From Paraspadella gotoi (taxonomy: Eukaryota > Chaetognatha): DNA of 64,000 nucleotides. The stretch covers positions 15,139,918 through 15,203,917 of the forward strand of contig CM119269.1 of NCBI GenBank assembly GCA_051294375.1, in the 5' to 3' direction. The notes under the pieces are model-generated. The model was not told where the DNA came from and did not search any database. It saw only the letters and a list, made by a program, of their open reading frames with translations. A program made the translations under genes and the position numbers. This document shows, in pieces, positions 49,550 to 62,274 of this stretch (positions within the stretch are counted from its first letter, which is position 1; each line of letters opens with the position of its first letter).

Positions 49550-52500
49550 TCATTTGGAGAATTCGATATCCGCGATTCCCGGATGTCGATCGCGTTTCCG
49601 ATCCGTGATCGTCTTTTCGCCGTCGGGCCAATCCTCGGCGAAGGCGATGTCCTTGTCCAGACCGAAAGCGGAACCCAGCGGCGTCGAGTCTTCCTTTCCC
49701 GCCGAGACTGCCATCACTTGGGCGGGGAAGCGAAGCGCGAAAGCGGCAGTGTCTGCCGCATCGGTGGCGTCGTCGCTGACCGAAGCCGATCGCGCTAATG
49801 GAAACCGATCGCCCTTAGGGAGGCGCGACTCTTGCGAGGAGGGGCGTTGAGATGATCGACAACCGCCGCCGCCGTAGGCCTATGATGGACGTTGAAAAAA
49901 AAAAAAGTGAATTCGTCTTCAACCCTCAACCCTTTTCAACCAACCTTGAGGAAGTTGAGCTCGAGAAATTTCGAATCGAGATGGTGAACACTGGCGCTCG
50001 CGGCGCTGGTCAAACTGGTCAGGTCCGACATATGAAAGAGGCTGGATCGGCTTGACGACGGCGTCCACTGTCCTACTCCAGCGCCACTGCTTTTACGAGT
50101 CTGGTTGCGCCGGGAAGCGGAGAAGCGGGCATCCATTCCGCGAGCCACGCCCACCCGTTTGGCGTCGCGAGCGGAGTTCAGGTTGCGCATCTTGGAAGAA
50201 ATTGACGCGTTGTCGGAGCGATTGAGTTCCGGCGAGGGAGGGTCTGCCGTCCGGGTTTGCAACGACTCATGAAGGCGACCGATCAAAAAGGCTTTGCCCG
50301 ACGGCGCCGACGATTGAGAAAGTCGATCGTCGAAACTGTGAGCGTCACGCGTCGCGCTCCGCTTTACTTGCGTCTCTAAATCCTGGCGCCAAGAGATTAG
50401 AGGTCAACGTCAGCGCCATTTGGAGTTAAGATTCTCGTCTACCTTGCGGTGAATTCGGGCGGCGAGAGACGCCAACGAGTCGGAATCGCAGACATCTGCT
50501 TTGGGGCGAAGAGCTAGGTGGCGCGGGAGACGCTTGGGCTCCACCAGTCGCGTCGCACGATCCGGAGCACCCTTCGTGCGGGACAACTTTCCTTTTTCCA
50601 TTTCCTGTCGCGGAATATGAAATATGAAAATCAGATATAATAAGTTGACAAGTGGTCAAAACCAAAGTGGGGAGGAAAAACCATTTTTGAAGATCTGACA
50701 AAAACCGAGTATACCTTTTAGCCTTAATTTATGGGCAACTACTCGTTTATGAGTAATTAAATTTTCTTTTGTGTCATTCGTTCTGAGACACGGAGTAAGA
50801 TTAAGAACTCACCTTTTTTGTCACCAACACGGCGGGGATCTGATTAGGAAGGCTGTGCGTTCGAACCGATGACTCTCCCCTCGAGTTGGAATCACCGCCG
50901 TTGACGTCCTGGTCCTCGACATTCGCCTCCTCCACTTTTCTCTTCTCCGTTTCTTCTCCTTTGGCTTTACCGATCGAGGGCTTCCGGCTGGAGTCGTCGC
51001 AGGCGGCCGCTTCTTCCATGATCGTCTCCAACTGGCAGATCCAGGCGGTCTGCTCCGGCGGCACCGCCACCCCCGCTGCCGACCCTTCGAAGGGCCGCAG
51101 ATCTTCATCGGCGACGGCGAGCGTCAACGGGAGCGATCGCGACTCCAGCGGATCGAACCAAGCGTCGTCGCCTTCTCCGCCTCCAAAGACGTCGGGGTGC
51201 TCGGCGTGAAGGTCGTCCACGATTCTGTAGCTGATGTTGCGATTGCGATCAATGATCCAATTGATTTCAATGTTGTCGTCGTCTTCGCCAAAGGGATTAA
51301 CCAAAGACTCGGCAACTTTGAGCCAACCCATGTAGAAAATAAATTGAAAAACGACGAAGACTGGTTGCACGAACATTTCGACGCTGGCCTGGAGGCGACG
51401 GTCGATCAGCGTCGAATTCGTCAAATAAATCACGGATTCGTTTCCGGAGGTGATGTGGGCGTGGTATAAGAGCGGGGTGGAGTTATCGACGCCAGACTCC
51501 AGGGCGCAACCGTGACTCTCAGCTGGAAACTCCACGTGTCCAAACAAATGGGCTAGGAAGAAGGAGTGAATTGCCACGGAAACGACCTGCGGGTTTTGAA
51601 ACAATGTAACCAGGTCCTTTATTGCAAACATTGGCCTTCGGCCCTTCCAGTATTTTCACCTGAAGATAAACCATTGGAATGTTGATCCAGTCGAAATAAC
51701 CGACGAAGCCGAGCTTTCCGCGAAAAGCGAACAAAACTTCAAGGATAGCGTGAAGAGCGTAAATGTTCTCGATGCGATTTTCCTGGAGATAAACGATTAA
51801 AATAAAGAGGTGTGGCGGTATATTCACACCGCCTCACGTCCACCATCCGTCAGCCAAATCCATTGGCTCAGAGGGGGAACACACCATCCCAGGCGTAGTG
51901 TTCCATCCACAGTCCTAATGACTTCCCTCTGCGTTGGCAAAGCGAGACCGTCCTAGGGTAACCGCGCCAGTGACTGGAGGCGTCACTGAGGGTCGGAAGC
52001 CCCCAAAGCCAACAGTGAGATGCCCCATCCCAATGGGCATCACAGGCAACCCGGCTGTTGCCATAGAGGTCAATTAAGGGCATAAAGAGCGATTAGCGAG
52101 AACCTGAAAAGCCCTCTGGCAAATTGCAGCCGCCCATATGATAGGCACCACGTAAGGCGGTTTGTCCACCAAAGAACCTTGAAGGATATTAGACTCGCCA
52201 TCCGTGAGAAGGCCGGCCTCTATCAGATGTTGCATCGATGGAAATCGCTTTTTAGCCTGAGGGCTGATTGATGCCAACTTCAGTACGTAGGACAAGTTTA
52301 CATATCTAAGAAAACAGGTTTTGTCAGGTTTTTCGACATTTACAAAACTATTAAATATATAAAACCTAAGAATTCAAAATAGGTAAAATTTTACTTTCTC
52401 CGACCGGGGATTTGGTGTCTTTTGAAAAACTACTTAACCCTCACCATCCATAACCCTAAATTACCCTTAACTCTAAACACCTCTAACCCCGGTCGGTGAA

Positions 52501-53461
52501 AATAAAATCAACCTTCAAAAAAAAGATTTTTATACTGTGGCAACTGATCAAGCCACCGACGAAACGAACACGCAAAATCAATATCTCTCTCTCTCTCAAC
52601 GTTTTTATATTTATTCGTACGGCCAAGTGGTCAATTATTATTTTGTTAATTATTTTGTTCCCGTTTTCTCTCTGTTTTAACTCTGTTTTGTTTCCGTTTC
52701 TTTGACTCGAATAAAATTAATTCTTGCTCTGAACTTCGTCTCGATCGTTGCCTCAATACCGCCATATCTACTGGTACTTACTTAAAAATAAATTAACCAT
52801 ATATTAACTATATAACAAAAACGGCAAAATTTTACATTCGCCGACCGGGGTTTTAACGTCTTTTGAAAAACCATTTAAAAATACTTACCCTCCCTAACCC
52901 CGGTCGGCGAAAGTAAAATTAACCCGCAAAAGCATTCTTTTAGATTATTTATCATTTATTTTTAAAACTTTTAGCAGATTAGAAGCCAGCTTCCTCTCTA
53001 ACCTGACAAGCGTTCTGCGCAGCATTCTTCCACGTTTATCGTGACCAGCGAGATTTGCAGTGATTTGAAAAGCAAAGGAATCTGGAAAGGGAAGTAATTC
53101 CACTTGTGCCCACCACCTTTGCAGCACGAGAGAAACGAAAAAGGCTGAAGTAAAATATTTTTTGAACGCGGCTTCCTCCTAATTCATAAACGACTTCGAG
53201 TATACCTACTATACCTAACAAAAACGTGAGTGGAATTTGAAAGACCCATTGTTTGCAATAACCGGCGATATGATAAAAGTGGCGCCTCTGTTCGCAATCG
53301 AGCGCAAAATTATACGTCAGGCATACGGCTGCGTAGCAGGCAGAGAAAATAAGAAGATCTTTCCAGAGAAGCTTGAAAACGCTTCCTCTCCATCTGAAGA
53401 GAAGGCGCCAGAAGCAGGCGAAACTGCTTGTCGCCACATCCGAGTTATAGCTGACTGTCAT
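49550..53461 (-). CDS. Bestrophin-family calcium-activated anion channel
   Basis: Bestrophins form pentameric calcium-gated chloride/bicarbonate channels. Eight exons join in phase: 53461-53215, 53144-53003, 52305-52104, 51782-51660, 51586-50813, 50604-50443, 50382-49945 and 49879-49550, giving 805 residues. The conserved core (about 1-370) starts MTVSYNSDVA. It contains RWRGSVFKLLWKDL, the neck region IPLTFLLAFFVSLV, QRWWAQ, GRMLRRTLVR, KKRFPSMQHLIEAG, YFDWINIPMVY and FIFYMGWLKVAESLVNPFGE. The acidic cluster EDDDNIEINWIIDRN matches the calcium clasp. A hydrophilic insert with several NxS/T sites lies between core segments in exon 5. The C-terminal half is a Ser-rich, charged cytosolic tail unlike any domain I know. 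Intron 3 contains a SINE (51809-52077). The paralogue cannot be assigned. Confidence 0.95.
51809..52077 (+). repeat. tRNA-derived SINE, family C, in bestrophin intron 3
   Basis: It begins TGTGGCGGTATATTCACACC, contains GCCAGTGACTGGAGGCGTCACT, ACAGTGAGATGCCCC and GGCATCACAGGCAACCCGGC, and ends GTTGCCATAGAGGTCAATTA. Core and tail match the copy at 30032. Its polymerase III boxes are decayed. Confidence 0.65.
52386..52508. mobile_element. Miniature inverted-repeat element (TTCGCCGAC family)
   Basis: TTTTACTTTCTCCGACCGGGG at the left is the reverse complement, with few changes, of CCCCGGTCGGTGAAAATAAAA at the right. The 80-base interior is rich in AACCCT-like words and non-coding. It lies in bestrophin intron 2. 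Confidence 0.75.
52828..52922. mobile_element. Miniature inverted-repeat element (TTCGCCGAC family), second copy
   Basis: Termini AATTTTACATTCGCCGACCG and CGGTCGGCGAAAGTAAAATT are 25-base inverted repeats. The interior CTTTTGAAAAACCATTTAAA matches the first copy. It is about 95 bases long and also lies in bestrophin intron 2. Confidence 0.8.
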
Positions 53462-54468
53462 CGGCTTAAACGGGCCAAATCATAATGAACGGTCAAATTA
53501 AGGTAACGCATATCTAATAAGCACTTCCAAGTGTATAAAAACAAAACCGAATACTCAAAGCGATGTTCGTAAAAAATAGATTTTGGAAAAAATCTACACA
53601 CTCGCTGATATTGCGTATATGTATCAACTGCATTTAATCATTTATACATAGACGAGTAAATAATACGAAGCCGTGGAACTTCGCTCCCTTTTGTCGACAT
53701 TGTCGACGATTGTCTATTGTCTAACTAATTCGATGTAGCTTCACAATCGTGATTAAAAACTGCATTAATTCTATGTCTAACGTGACTTGAGGAAAAGTTG
53801 ACACAAAAACAGGATCTGCTTAAAAATAAATGGATGAATCGAAGGCAAGTTAAATGGCACTTGGATAACAAAAATGTCGTTACGGAAAAATTTCAAATTC
53901 ACAAAATTACCACATTTATCATTATGGAATTAAATTTTGAGTCAAAAAATAAATAGCAATATTTACAAAACATTGGAGCTAAGACTATGTTTTACCCAAC
54001 TGAAACACAGAAGGTGAGTTTTGTGTAACGAGAGTTAGCCCAAGTCAAAAGCTAAATTTTCTTCTGCAAAAGTATACTCGAAAAACCATAGTGACAAATA
54101 TTTGTGAAGTTTATAAACTTTTAATCTAGTAATTTCTAAACCCGGCCCGACAGAAAAAGCTATTTTTACTCAATATTTTTTTCTCGAAAATATGATTCTT
54201 GATGAAAATATGATTCTTGATGAAGTTTATTCGCCTTCCATTTGAATTTCTCTTAATGAGAACTTACTATAGTTTATCTGTACACATCACAGTTCAATGA
54301 TCATTTCTTCTGTAACGTTCTAATTAGCTTCTAGAACGTTACATTACACGTTCACTTATCATTAAATCTTTCAATAAATTAGCCTAAAAATAAATCTTTC
54401 TAAAGAAAATACTGAATAAGAAAAAGTCAGGAAAAAACGAAAAAACCGACCTAGCGCTATAAACGAAT
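53462..54468. other. Spacer between SLC6 3' end and bestrophin start
   Basis: 1 kb, AT-rich. It should contain the bestrophin promoter and the SLC6 3' UTR. The only structured feature I see is the hairpin at 54312-54342. Confidence 0.5.
54312..54342. other. Perfect 11-bp-arm hairpin
   Basis: GTAACGTTCTA and TAGAACGTTAC are exact reverse complements around a 9-base loop, in the likely 3' UTR of the SLC6 gene. Its function is unknown. Confidence 0.6.
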
Positions 54469-57400
54469 TCACGATTTTCCGGTGGCGCCAGGAGTACCAA
54501 CTGGCGTTTCGACGGCGCCGGCACCGTGTGACGACGCCAGGGCTTCCAAGTTTGATTCCGAATTTTGCGGAGAGTCCATGAATTCCTCGTTGATGACGTT
54601 CTGCGTTTAAAGTGCAACGATACAAACTGAGAATCTTGCTTCCCGTAGGATTTTTAAAAAGTCAGCTACCTGCAACATAGGTATGGTAGATGCTCCTGTC
54701 GGGGTGAAAGTAATATGACGGGAACTGAGCACATAGTCGGCACGGTTCTTGGCATCTGCAGGGCCCCAATCCACCGTCGGACGTATCAGCTTTTTTATAC
54801 GATCCAGTATGGCCCCCTCTTCGTGAATGATCTAACAAAAAACATTTTTAATCATTATGATAAAGGATGAATATTTATTTGGACAGAAGGTAAGATTTTT
54901 TAACAAACTTGAAATAAAAAAAAATCTACCCACCTGCCAAACGGCTAACCCAGGTATGAACAAAACGGACAAAAACGATATAAAAAGTCCGAGAGTATCC
55001 GCCCACAGTGGAAAAACATATTCTCCATACTCGGACGATTTGCCTTTAGCTTTGTCCACAAACGTGAAGATTAAAATAAAAATCAATGTAGCCTGTAGAC
55101 AAGCAAATCACTTAGTTTTACAAGACGGAAAAAAGGACCAAATAATTGAAACATCTTGTAACGTATTGAGGCAACTTGAATTAAAAATTAATTTCGAGCA
55201 CTCTGAAAATTGAGTCCCGTATAAACACCATAAATAATGATCCGACCGAAAAAAAAACTAACACTAATTGACTTCTTTTTATCATTAATTACCGGAGAAA
55301 TGAAACCCCAGAAATATTTCCAAAGTCGGCTGGGCCTGTACCCAATCATCATAGCCATGTCGTCAAGCAGTCGGTCGATACCATATATAAAGGTAAAGAT
55401 GATGCACTCGCAAATGCAGATGACGATGATGGACCATGAGGCCACGTAATTGTCGAGCAATTGGAGGATGTACATTCCAGCTCCGGAGCAAAGGGGAAGA
55501 CCTGGATAATGGCGAATGGCGACGGGGGGGGGAAGAAGTGCGAACGTAAACTCATCAGTCATTTATCAATCTTTCATAATCCGTATTCATAATTTACCTA
55601 TTAAGAAACCGGCGATGCAAAAGACGATGGTCGTCTCAAGACGGCGCGCCATCAGTCGGATGTCCGAATCGATGATTGTGGAGACGACGGTGGTGACTAT
55701 GGCGATTTGTGTCCCGATGCCCAGAGTCAAGATCATCATGAAGAAGAGCACGGACCAGAAAGGAGATAAGGGCATCTTGGAAATGGCCTCTGGGTAAGCC
55801 ACGAACGCAAGGCCCGCTCCCTAGACAAGTCCCGTATTTAGTTTAGCGTGATTGCGGAACCACTTACTTTCAATCACTGACCTCGGCGGCAACTTCGGAA
55901 ACTTCCTTCCCCAATGTGTGAGCCATGAAGCCAATGACGGAAAAAATGACGAAGCCAGAAAAGATAGCAGTACCCGCGGTAACGCCAGTGATAAAGTAAG
56001 TGTCGCGCAAAACGTTGCCGTAGAAAGGCTTGTAAGAGGCAAGAGTCAACACTCCTCCCCAACCACACGAGAGAGAAAAGGTCACCTGAAATGAGGAAAG
56101 ATTCGATAGGAAAGTTAAATTTATAAACTTGGCATCGAACATTATAAAGAAAAAGAAAAACAAAAAACACACAAATCAAGCATTGAAACAAACTTGGACG
56201 GCTGCATCAGCCCAGACTTCGGGTTCGGCCATCTTGGTCCAGTTGGGTGTAATATAGAAATCGATGCCTTTTTTGCATCCCTCCAGTGTTAATCCCCGGA
56301 CCAAAAGAATCAGAAGAACGATATAAGGAAAAATAGCAGTAAAGTAAGCCACTTTACCCGACGATTGAGGACCTTAAAATAAACATTTTTATTAGGCCAT
56401 AAGTCTACAGTAGCTTTGCTAAGGTTTTATCGATCCAACTCTTCTCACTCTCCAGAATTTCATCCAAACATTCAACAAAAAGACTAAATTCAGACTTTTG
56501 GTGACAACAACAACAATAAATTTTAGAAAATACTTAAGAATGAGACCTTTGACAATGACGCCAAAGACGACGATCCAAGCAACGAATAGAGCGAGGACCA
56601 GTTGCCATTTCAGAGAACCGAGATTGTGAAGACCTTCGGTGATTTCAAGAACGCCGGCGTGGAAAAACTCATCCGCTGGGTTCGTCAGATTTGATAATTT
56701 GGGAGACATCACGTAAGTAATGGAACGGTTCACTGCCAGATCCTTTTCAAAATTTTTAAAACGGGAAAATAATTTTTTTTTATTAATTCCAAAAATAATA
56801 GAATTAAAATTTGGGTCATATTAATATTTTTATTCCACAATAATGTTTCGATTTTTTAAGTCTTAGTTTTCAGTGGCGAGTAGCCATTTTTATATATTTT
56901 GATAATTATATGATGGCATACAAACAAAAACATAAATATTAGAGGTAAAGTATGTTTAAAGTGCTTTAAAAATTTGTTGCTACCAAAATACCAATATAAA
57001 AAATAAAGAGCGAAAAAGCACTAAAAGTTATACATGGTAAGTTATCCTTTCACAACTGTTTCTTCATTTTTAAAACATTTCTTTCAAGTAGTTTATAGTT
57101 TTGTAGTTTGATTTTGGATTAAACTTATTTCTACCCGTCCCTCGAGACAAGCGTTGCAGAATTTTATTGTAGCCTTCTTATAGGCTTCTCATAGCAAAGG
57201 AAAGTACCAGACTCTTGTTAATAAAAACTGTTTGCTCTCTCTCTCTCTCTCAATATTTTTTCACTGACAATTTTTGAACGCCTCGCCAAATTTGGATGGA
57301 ACTTGCATAAACGTAAACGTAACACCAATCGTTTTGGCTTTTAATAAGCTTTATTTTATATCTCTACATCTTTTTGAAATCAGGACATCCAATATGGGTT

Positions 57401-58916
57401 TTTTTCGTCGTAAAGAAGTGGGAACCTTTTTTGGCACCGCAGTGTATTTAGTAGAAAGATAAGGCACCCTAAGCCCTTCAACGTGCATATGTAATATTTA
57501 ACATACTTGTTCACTGTTCAGTCACGTAATCTCCTTAAAAAGCAATCACATAACCCGGAATTAAAAGCAGATAAGTAATCAACAATTGTGATGGGTAAAT
57601 TTCAAATTTCTAAATCCCGAAAATTCACGGGAAAAGAAATTCATTGGGGTGCAACATTTTTATCTTCAACAAATTGAATGACTCACGTAATAAGTGCAGT
57701 TGCCATTTTCGTAAAGTCCAGATTTAAGTGCGCACTCCGTAGTCATATTGATTTTTAGCTCTTCGAATTTTCCGGCACATTCTGGAGAGTTCCATGGATT
57801 TTCACAATGTGACCTAGAAAAAAACGTTATGAAAATTGGACAACAAATAAAAAAAATTATGCATTCATTTAATTAACAAGTTATCTGGCCTGCTGACATC
57901 CCTCTTTCAAGATAATAACATAAGACCCTGCAAGCTTTCAATAAAGATTCTCTCGCAGTCTCGCAGTTTATTAACTCAGAGAGATTGGCTTCCATATTAT
58001 TGAAGTGATATAATATTTTAAATTGTTTAATTTGTATAAAAAGACCACTCCCTTAAGTATGAAAAAGTGTTAAAACTAAGAGATCAACAATATCAACAGA
58101 TCAAGTTAAAAGTCATGACATAAATATTGTTTGCTTGTTATAACTTCATTTCTATATTTTATTACTTTTTTTTAAAGCTCTGCCGACGCTTACCATGGTA
58201 ATCTCGAGGTAAACGAGTAAAAGAGAAAAACAAAGGCCCAGGCGATGATCATGTTGTAATAAGGGGCGACAACGCCAGACACCATCACCATCGCGAAACC
58301 CATTCCTTTGAATAGCGGGCACAAGCGCCACACGTTGACGGCTCCCGACGAGGAGAACTGCCCGATGGACATCTCGGATAAAAATAACGGTACGCCTTTT
58401 AAAAAAACCGAAATATAAAAAAAAATAACTAAATATATATGTGAATGATGTGGTTATGTTTTAATATTACCTGCGAGAATGTTCATTACGATGTAAGGAA
58501 TAAGAAAAGCGCCTCCACCGTTTCTGTAGACGAGGTAAGGGAATCTCCAAAGATTTCCCAAACCGACGGCATAAGACAGACAAGCCATCAAAAAGTCCCA
58601 TTTTCCGGACCACTGCCCGCGGCTGACGGCCTTGATACAGTTTTTTTTTAAATATAAATCGCATAAGATATTCAAAATTTGACAATTAAAAACAAAAAAA
58701 GTTTCAGTTATCGACTAAGTTTGCACTGCGATTCACCGGAGATCTTTCGACACCGAGGTCGGCGGCTTCGTCTCCAGCTTCGATGACGTCTTCGGTCCGC
58801 AGGGCGCTGAACTGAATGTCCTCGTTCCTCGCCATTTTATTGAGATCATTCATCCTGTCGGCGGCGGAGTCGAGATTGCGTGACCCTGGGGTCGAGGAGT
58901 CGTCCTCGAGTCTCAT
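54469..58916 (-). CDS. SLC6-family Na+/Cl- dependent neurotransmitter or amino-acid transporter
   Basis: The LeuT-fold plasma-membrane symporter has twelve exons in phase: 58916-58716, 58630-58471, 58395-58194, 57813-57687, 56742-56547, 56372-56194, 56085-55882, 55820-55598, 55501-55293, 55092-54934, 54831-54670 and 54600-54469. They give 717 residues. Landmarks are [20 protein letters not shown] then [19 protein letters not shown] (segment 1, Gly not Asp, so amino-acid or GABA type rather than monoamine), [11 protein letters not shown], a large second extracellular loop with [10 protein letters not shown] (conserved Cys pair) and NMT, NCT, NRS and NLT glycosylation sites, and FSLSCGWGG (segment 6). 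LGIGTQ stands where most members have LG(L/V)D(S/T). The N-terminal 67 residues are acidic and cytosolic. An acceptor-like TTTTTTAAAG at 58960 leaves room for an upstream 5' exon. The substrate is unknown. Confidence 0.93.
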
Positions 58917-58959
58917 CGGTCGAAAACCAGCCGTCTTGTGAACGAATTCGACGCTCCCT

Positions 58960-59815
58960 TTAAAAAAAGTTTAAATTGTAATTGAGCAGTGAAGTCAGAG
59001 CCAAAAGTTAATGTTTTTTCGTTAAGGAATGTTTTTTAATAGAGTGAACTAATGAAAAAAAATTCGAACATGAAAGAAAGCATTAATCATGTTTAAAATA
59101 CGAAAAAATAGAATTAAGAACAGGGTCTACATTGGCAACAACAATAATGAGCTTCAAATAAAAATAGTTTTACACTTTTCAGAGACATCGTAAAACAGAA
59201 TAACGTAAATGTAAAATATTAATTATTACAAGTAAAAAAAAAATTGTTGTGTAACCGTCACCTAACAGATAAGTGTGGTCTCACCTTCTTTCAACTTTGC
59301 AGATTGATTTCAATTCACTTGGTCCGTATCTTTGTGTTTGAGTATTAAGTTTTCTTGATGTTACCGGATGGTGAAGGGCAGGCGGTGTAATATTATGTTG
59401 GCAAATATGTGACGCAATAGATTCGTTTCGTTACCCATCGAAACGCGTTTAAGCGCTTCAAAAAAGATACTAGGCAAATTTCAGTCAACGAAAATTTTTC
59501 GATACCTAAGTGAGGAGAAAAAAAAACTAACGCCGAACGACGTTAAAAAATCATTTAAGCTACAATGCATTTGCGCATAAATTTTCTCATAAAAAATCAC
59601 TATTTTTTGAAAAACTTCACAATAGAGATACTATTTAAGAAAAAAATTACTTGGCGTACTCAACTTTTTAAAGTATCAAAAACGTCTGACCCGACTTTGA
59701 TCAAAGCTTTCATCAATCACTATTCACTTCGTATTTTGATGAAATTTATATTAATCATAACGAACTTATTGTAGATTAACTAATTAGTTTTTAGTTTAAT
59801 ATTGTCTATACAGAG
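58960..59815. other. Region upstream of the SLC6 gene
   Basis: AT-rich, probably 5' UTR intron and promoter of the SLC6 gene. No coding exon can be supported. Confidence 0.4.
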
Positions 59816-59821
59816 AATCTT

Positions 59822-59974
59822 GTCTGCATGTCCGTTCACATTAAGCCTAAGTTTACGAACTGAAAAAAACTTCAAATATTACTTATAAATTTTTGGCTGA
59901 AATTAAACGGACGTATTGTCAAAACGTCCGTTTAATTTCAGCCAAAAATTTATATTTATGAACGGACATGCAGA
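59822..59974. repeat. Nested palindrome with perfect 30-bp inner arms
   Basis: Inner arms 59884-59913 and 59925-59954 are perfect reverse complements around an 11-base loop. Outer arms TCTGCATGTCCGTTCA (59822 on) and TGAACGGACATGCAGA (to 59974) enclose them with unequal spacers. The word AACGGACGT also occurs next to the family 2 hammerhead-like motif at 16838, which hints at a related element. There is no CTGATGA here. Confidence 0.75.
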
Positions 59975-61530
59975 TTGTTTGAGCAAAATAGTTGAGTGAT
60001 ATTTTGTTTATCATTAGAAGAAGAGGGAGAGCCAAAGAGGAACATAAGTGCATTCAAGCTAATGAGTGCACGTCAGAAAATCCATCACCTCGAGTTTACT
60101 AATCGAACATCAGGCTCATACTCATTAGAGGGAATGAATGCTGTTACTGGTAACAATTTAGAATAAAGAATTTTAAACAAAATATATAGGACTTGTTTAT
60201 TTAATTCGAGAGATATTGAGATATTGCAAAGATTGCTGAGATTTGCTCATGATGACTATCTCAACATTAGCCACAGCAAGCCATAATTGCCATACAATTC
60301 ATACTTTTTAGGCCCTTTTAAGGCCCTTCCTGTAAATAAAGGTCAGGTTGGAATTTCGAAAAACCAACTGCCAGAATCAGCGCCTTCTGGTAGGTTATTT
60401 GGAAATTATTGGAACTTTTAACTTTTAAAAATGACAAGTTAGTTAACGGGATCTGTAAGAATTATATACTATATATTCTATTGTATTCATTGTATCGTAC
60501 CATTTTTAAGGTCGGTGGCCAAAATAAAAATTTAAAAAAAACGAAGAAAACCTGCGTTTCTAAAAGTCGATTATGAAAGGAATGGAGGAGCAAATGGGAT
60601 TTGGGAAACCAAAGCGAAGAGTCGAGATAACGTCCTCTCTTTAGCCACGAAGTTCGGAGAGGAGAGGAGAGGAGGGCGAGGAGAGCGAGTGAGAACGAAT
60701 GAGATAGAGAGCGAGCATGCGTCATTTTTGGGGGAGAAAGCAAAGATGAAGACAGAGGTTGACTGATCGGCCGTCTATGTTCGACTCGCGCGAAGTTGAA
60801 CATCCTCATTTTGTTACGCGCTAAAAAGGACGCAAAAAACCCGTGGAAAATATATAGTCTTATAAATCATGAGAGATTTATAATGATATGCGGCATCCTT
60901 AATATTAACCAATATTATATAGCAATCTTATTAATAATATAAACGGATATCAAGTATAACAATTATATCAAGCAAGTTACCCAAGTTACTCGAGAGCTAA
61001 TTCTTCTCAAAGATTCAAGCAATCCACCAACTAAATATTCGAATTTGAAAACGAAAAATTTAAGAGAATAAACTTGGTTCGGGACCATCGTTTAAAACAG
61101 CTGCAGTCAGTATTCACAACATGAAAACACGTGAGTTCTAGATTGTATAGGTTGTATAGGTAGTTACGCTCAGTATTTACGTATCAGCTAATAAAACTCA
61201 AATGTAAACCTTTAAGCGAGAAAAGAAGCATTCAGGAGCATAGATATTAGATAATAATGTTGAAGTAATTTTTATCACAAATGATTAACTAGCCAGGCTA
61301 TATATAATATATTGGTTGAACCAATTTCATATATATATCTATATATTACTAAAAGCAGACTTAAAAGAAAAATTTTCATTAACCAAGTGATTAACTCTGA
61401 AGAAGCACAAAAGAAAAAACAAAAAATAACAAACAAAACAAAATAAAATTAATCAAAGAAAATCGGTGCTTATTCTCTTTTTTAGAGAAAGAAAATGTGT
61501 GTGTGTGTGTGAGAGAGAGAGAGATAGATA
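59975..61530. other. Non-coding stretch
   Basis: Mostly AT-rich, with a GAGAGGA purine run at 60655-60690 and a short (GT)n(GA)n tract at 61496-61524. No gene is supported. Confidence 0.45.
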
Positions 61531-62060
61531 AAAACCCGATGTTGCGATAGCAAAATGATAACATGCACGAATGCGATGCCTAATTTTACGAGTTCAATCC
61601 TAATTCAATTTTTTTTTAATAAAAACGCAGAGAGAGAAGCCAAATCGTTTTCGGACGAATCAGAGGGGCATCAGCAGAGGCAGTCAGAAAAAAAAAAATC
61701 AAAAGGCAGCAGCAGAAAAGAGAGAAAAAGAAAGAGCCCCTGCAGAGCCAGCTGCAGAGAAAGAAATCAAAAGGCAGAAGCAGCAGGAGAAAAGAGAGAA
61801 AAAGAAAGAGCCCCTGCAGAGCCAGCTGCAGACTCGTTTTTTATTTTCCAATGAATCAGCACTAGGGAAAAGAGAGAGAGATAGCTACATATAATTAAAA
61901 GAGAAAGAGAGAAGAAGACATAAAAATAAAATAGAGGATATTTGTTTGTTTTGATAAAACGTAAACAAAACATATTTAATAACTGTCCTGACCCAATTTT
62001 AAGGACATCAATGATGAGAAGCTGAAAATAAATTTTCAGCTTCATACACCCAAATTTAAT
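61531..62060 (+). repeat. tRNA-like-headed repeat (family D), copy 1
   Basis: An A-box-like TAGCAAAATGATAACATG and a B-box-like ACGAGTTCAATCC (about 61588) precede a purine-rich body that contains a tandem 80-base repeat (AAAAGGCAG, then GAAAAAGAAAGAGCCCCTGC, twice). It ends AATTTTCAGCTTC. A diverged copy lies at 62275-62710. Confidence 0.5.
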
Positions 62061-62086
62061 CATGAAAAAGGCGATCTATAATTTGG

Positions 62087-62262
62087 AACGCGACAACAAC
62101 GTTGCATTACTTGTTTGAGGTAGAAAATGAATTGTTAATTACATACAACTTTTTTATTATTAAACATAAATTTCATACAGGTAATGTAAGCCTTCATCAG
62201 CGCAAAAGTAAATTGATTGGTAAAAAAAGTTTTCATAGACAAAGAATCAGGGGAAGAGAAAA
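62087..62262 (-). repeat. Decayed relative of the family 3 hammerhead element
   Basis: On the minus strand it aligns with 43448-43590: AATCAATTTACTTTTGCG, CTGATGAAGGCTTACATTA, then ...AACAATTCATTTTC. The CTGATGA core survives (62200-62194), but stem II and GAAAC are degraded, so no ribozyme is expected. Part of it (GAGGTAGAAAATGAATTGTT) is inverted at 63048-63080. Confidence 0.55.
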
Positions 62263-62274
62263 AGCGAATTAAAA

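Noticed and set aside
60462-60809. Minus-strand open frame of 115 codons
   Set aside because: Ser/Leu-rich translation of a purine-rich run, with no family resemblance.
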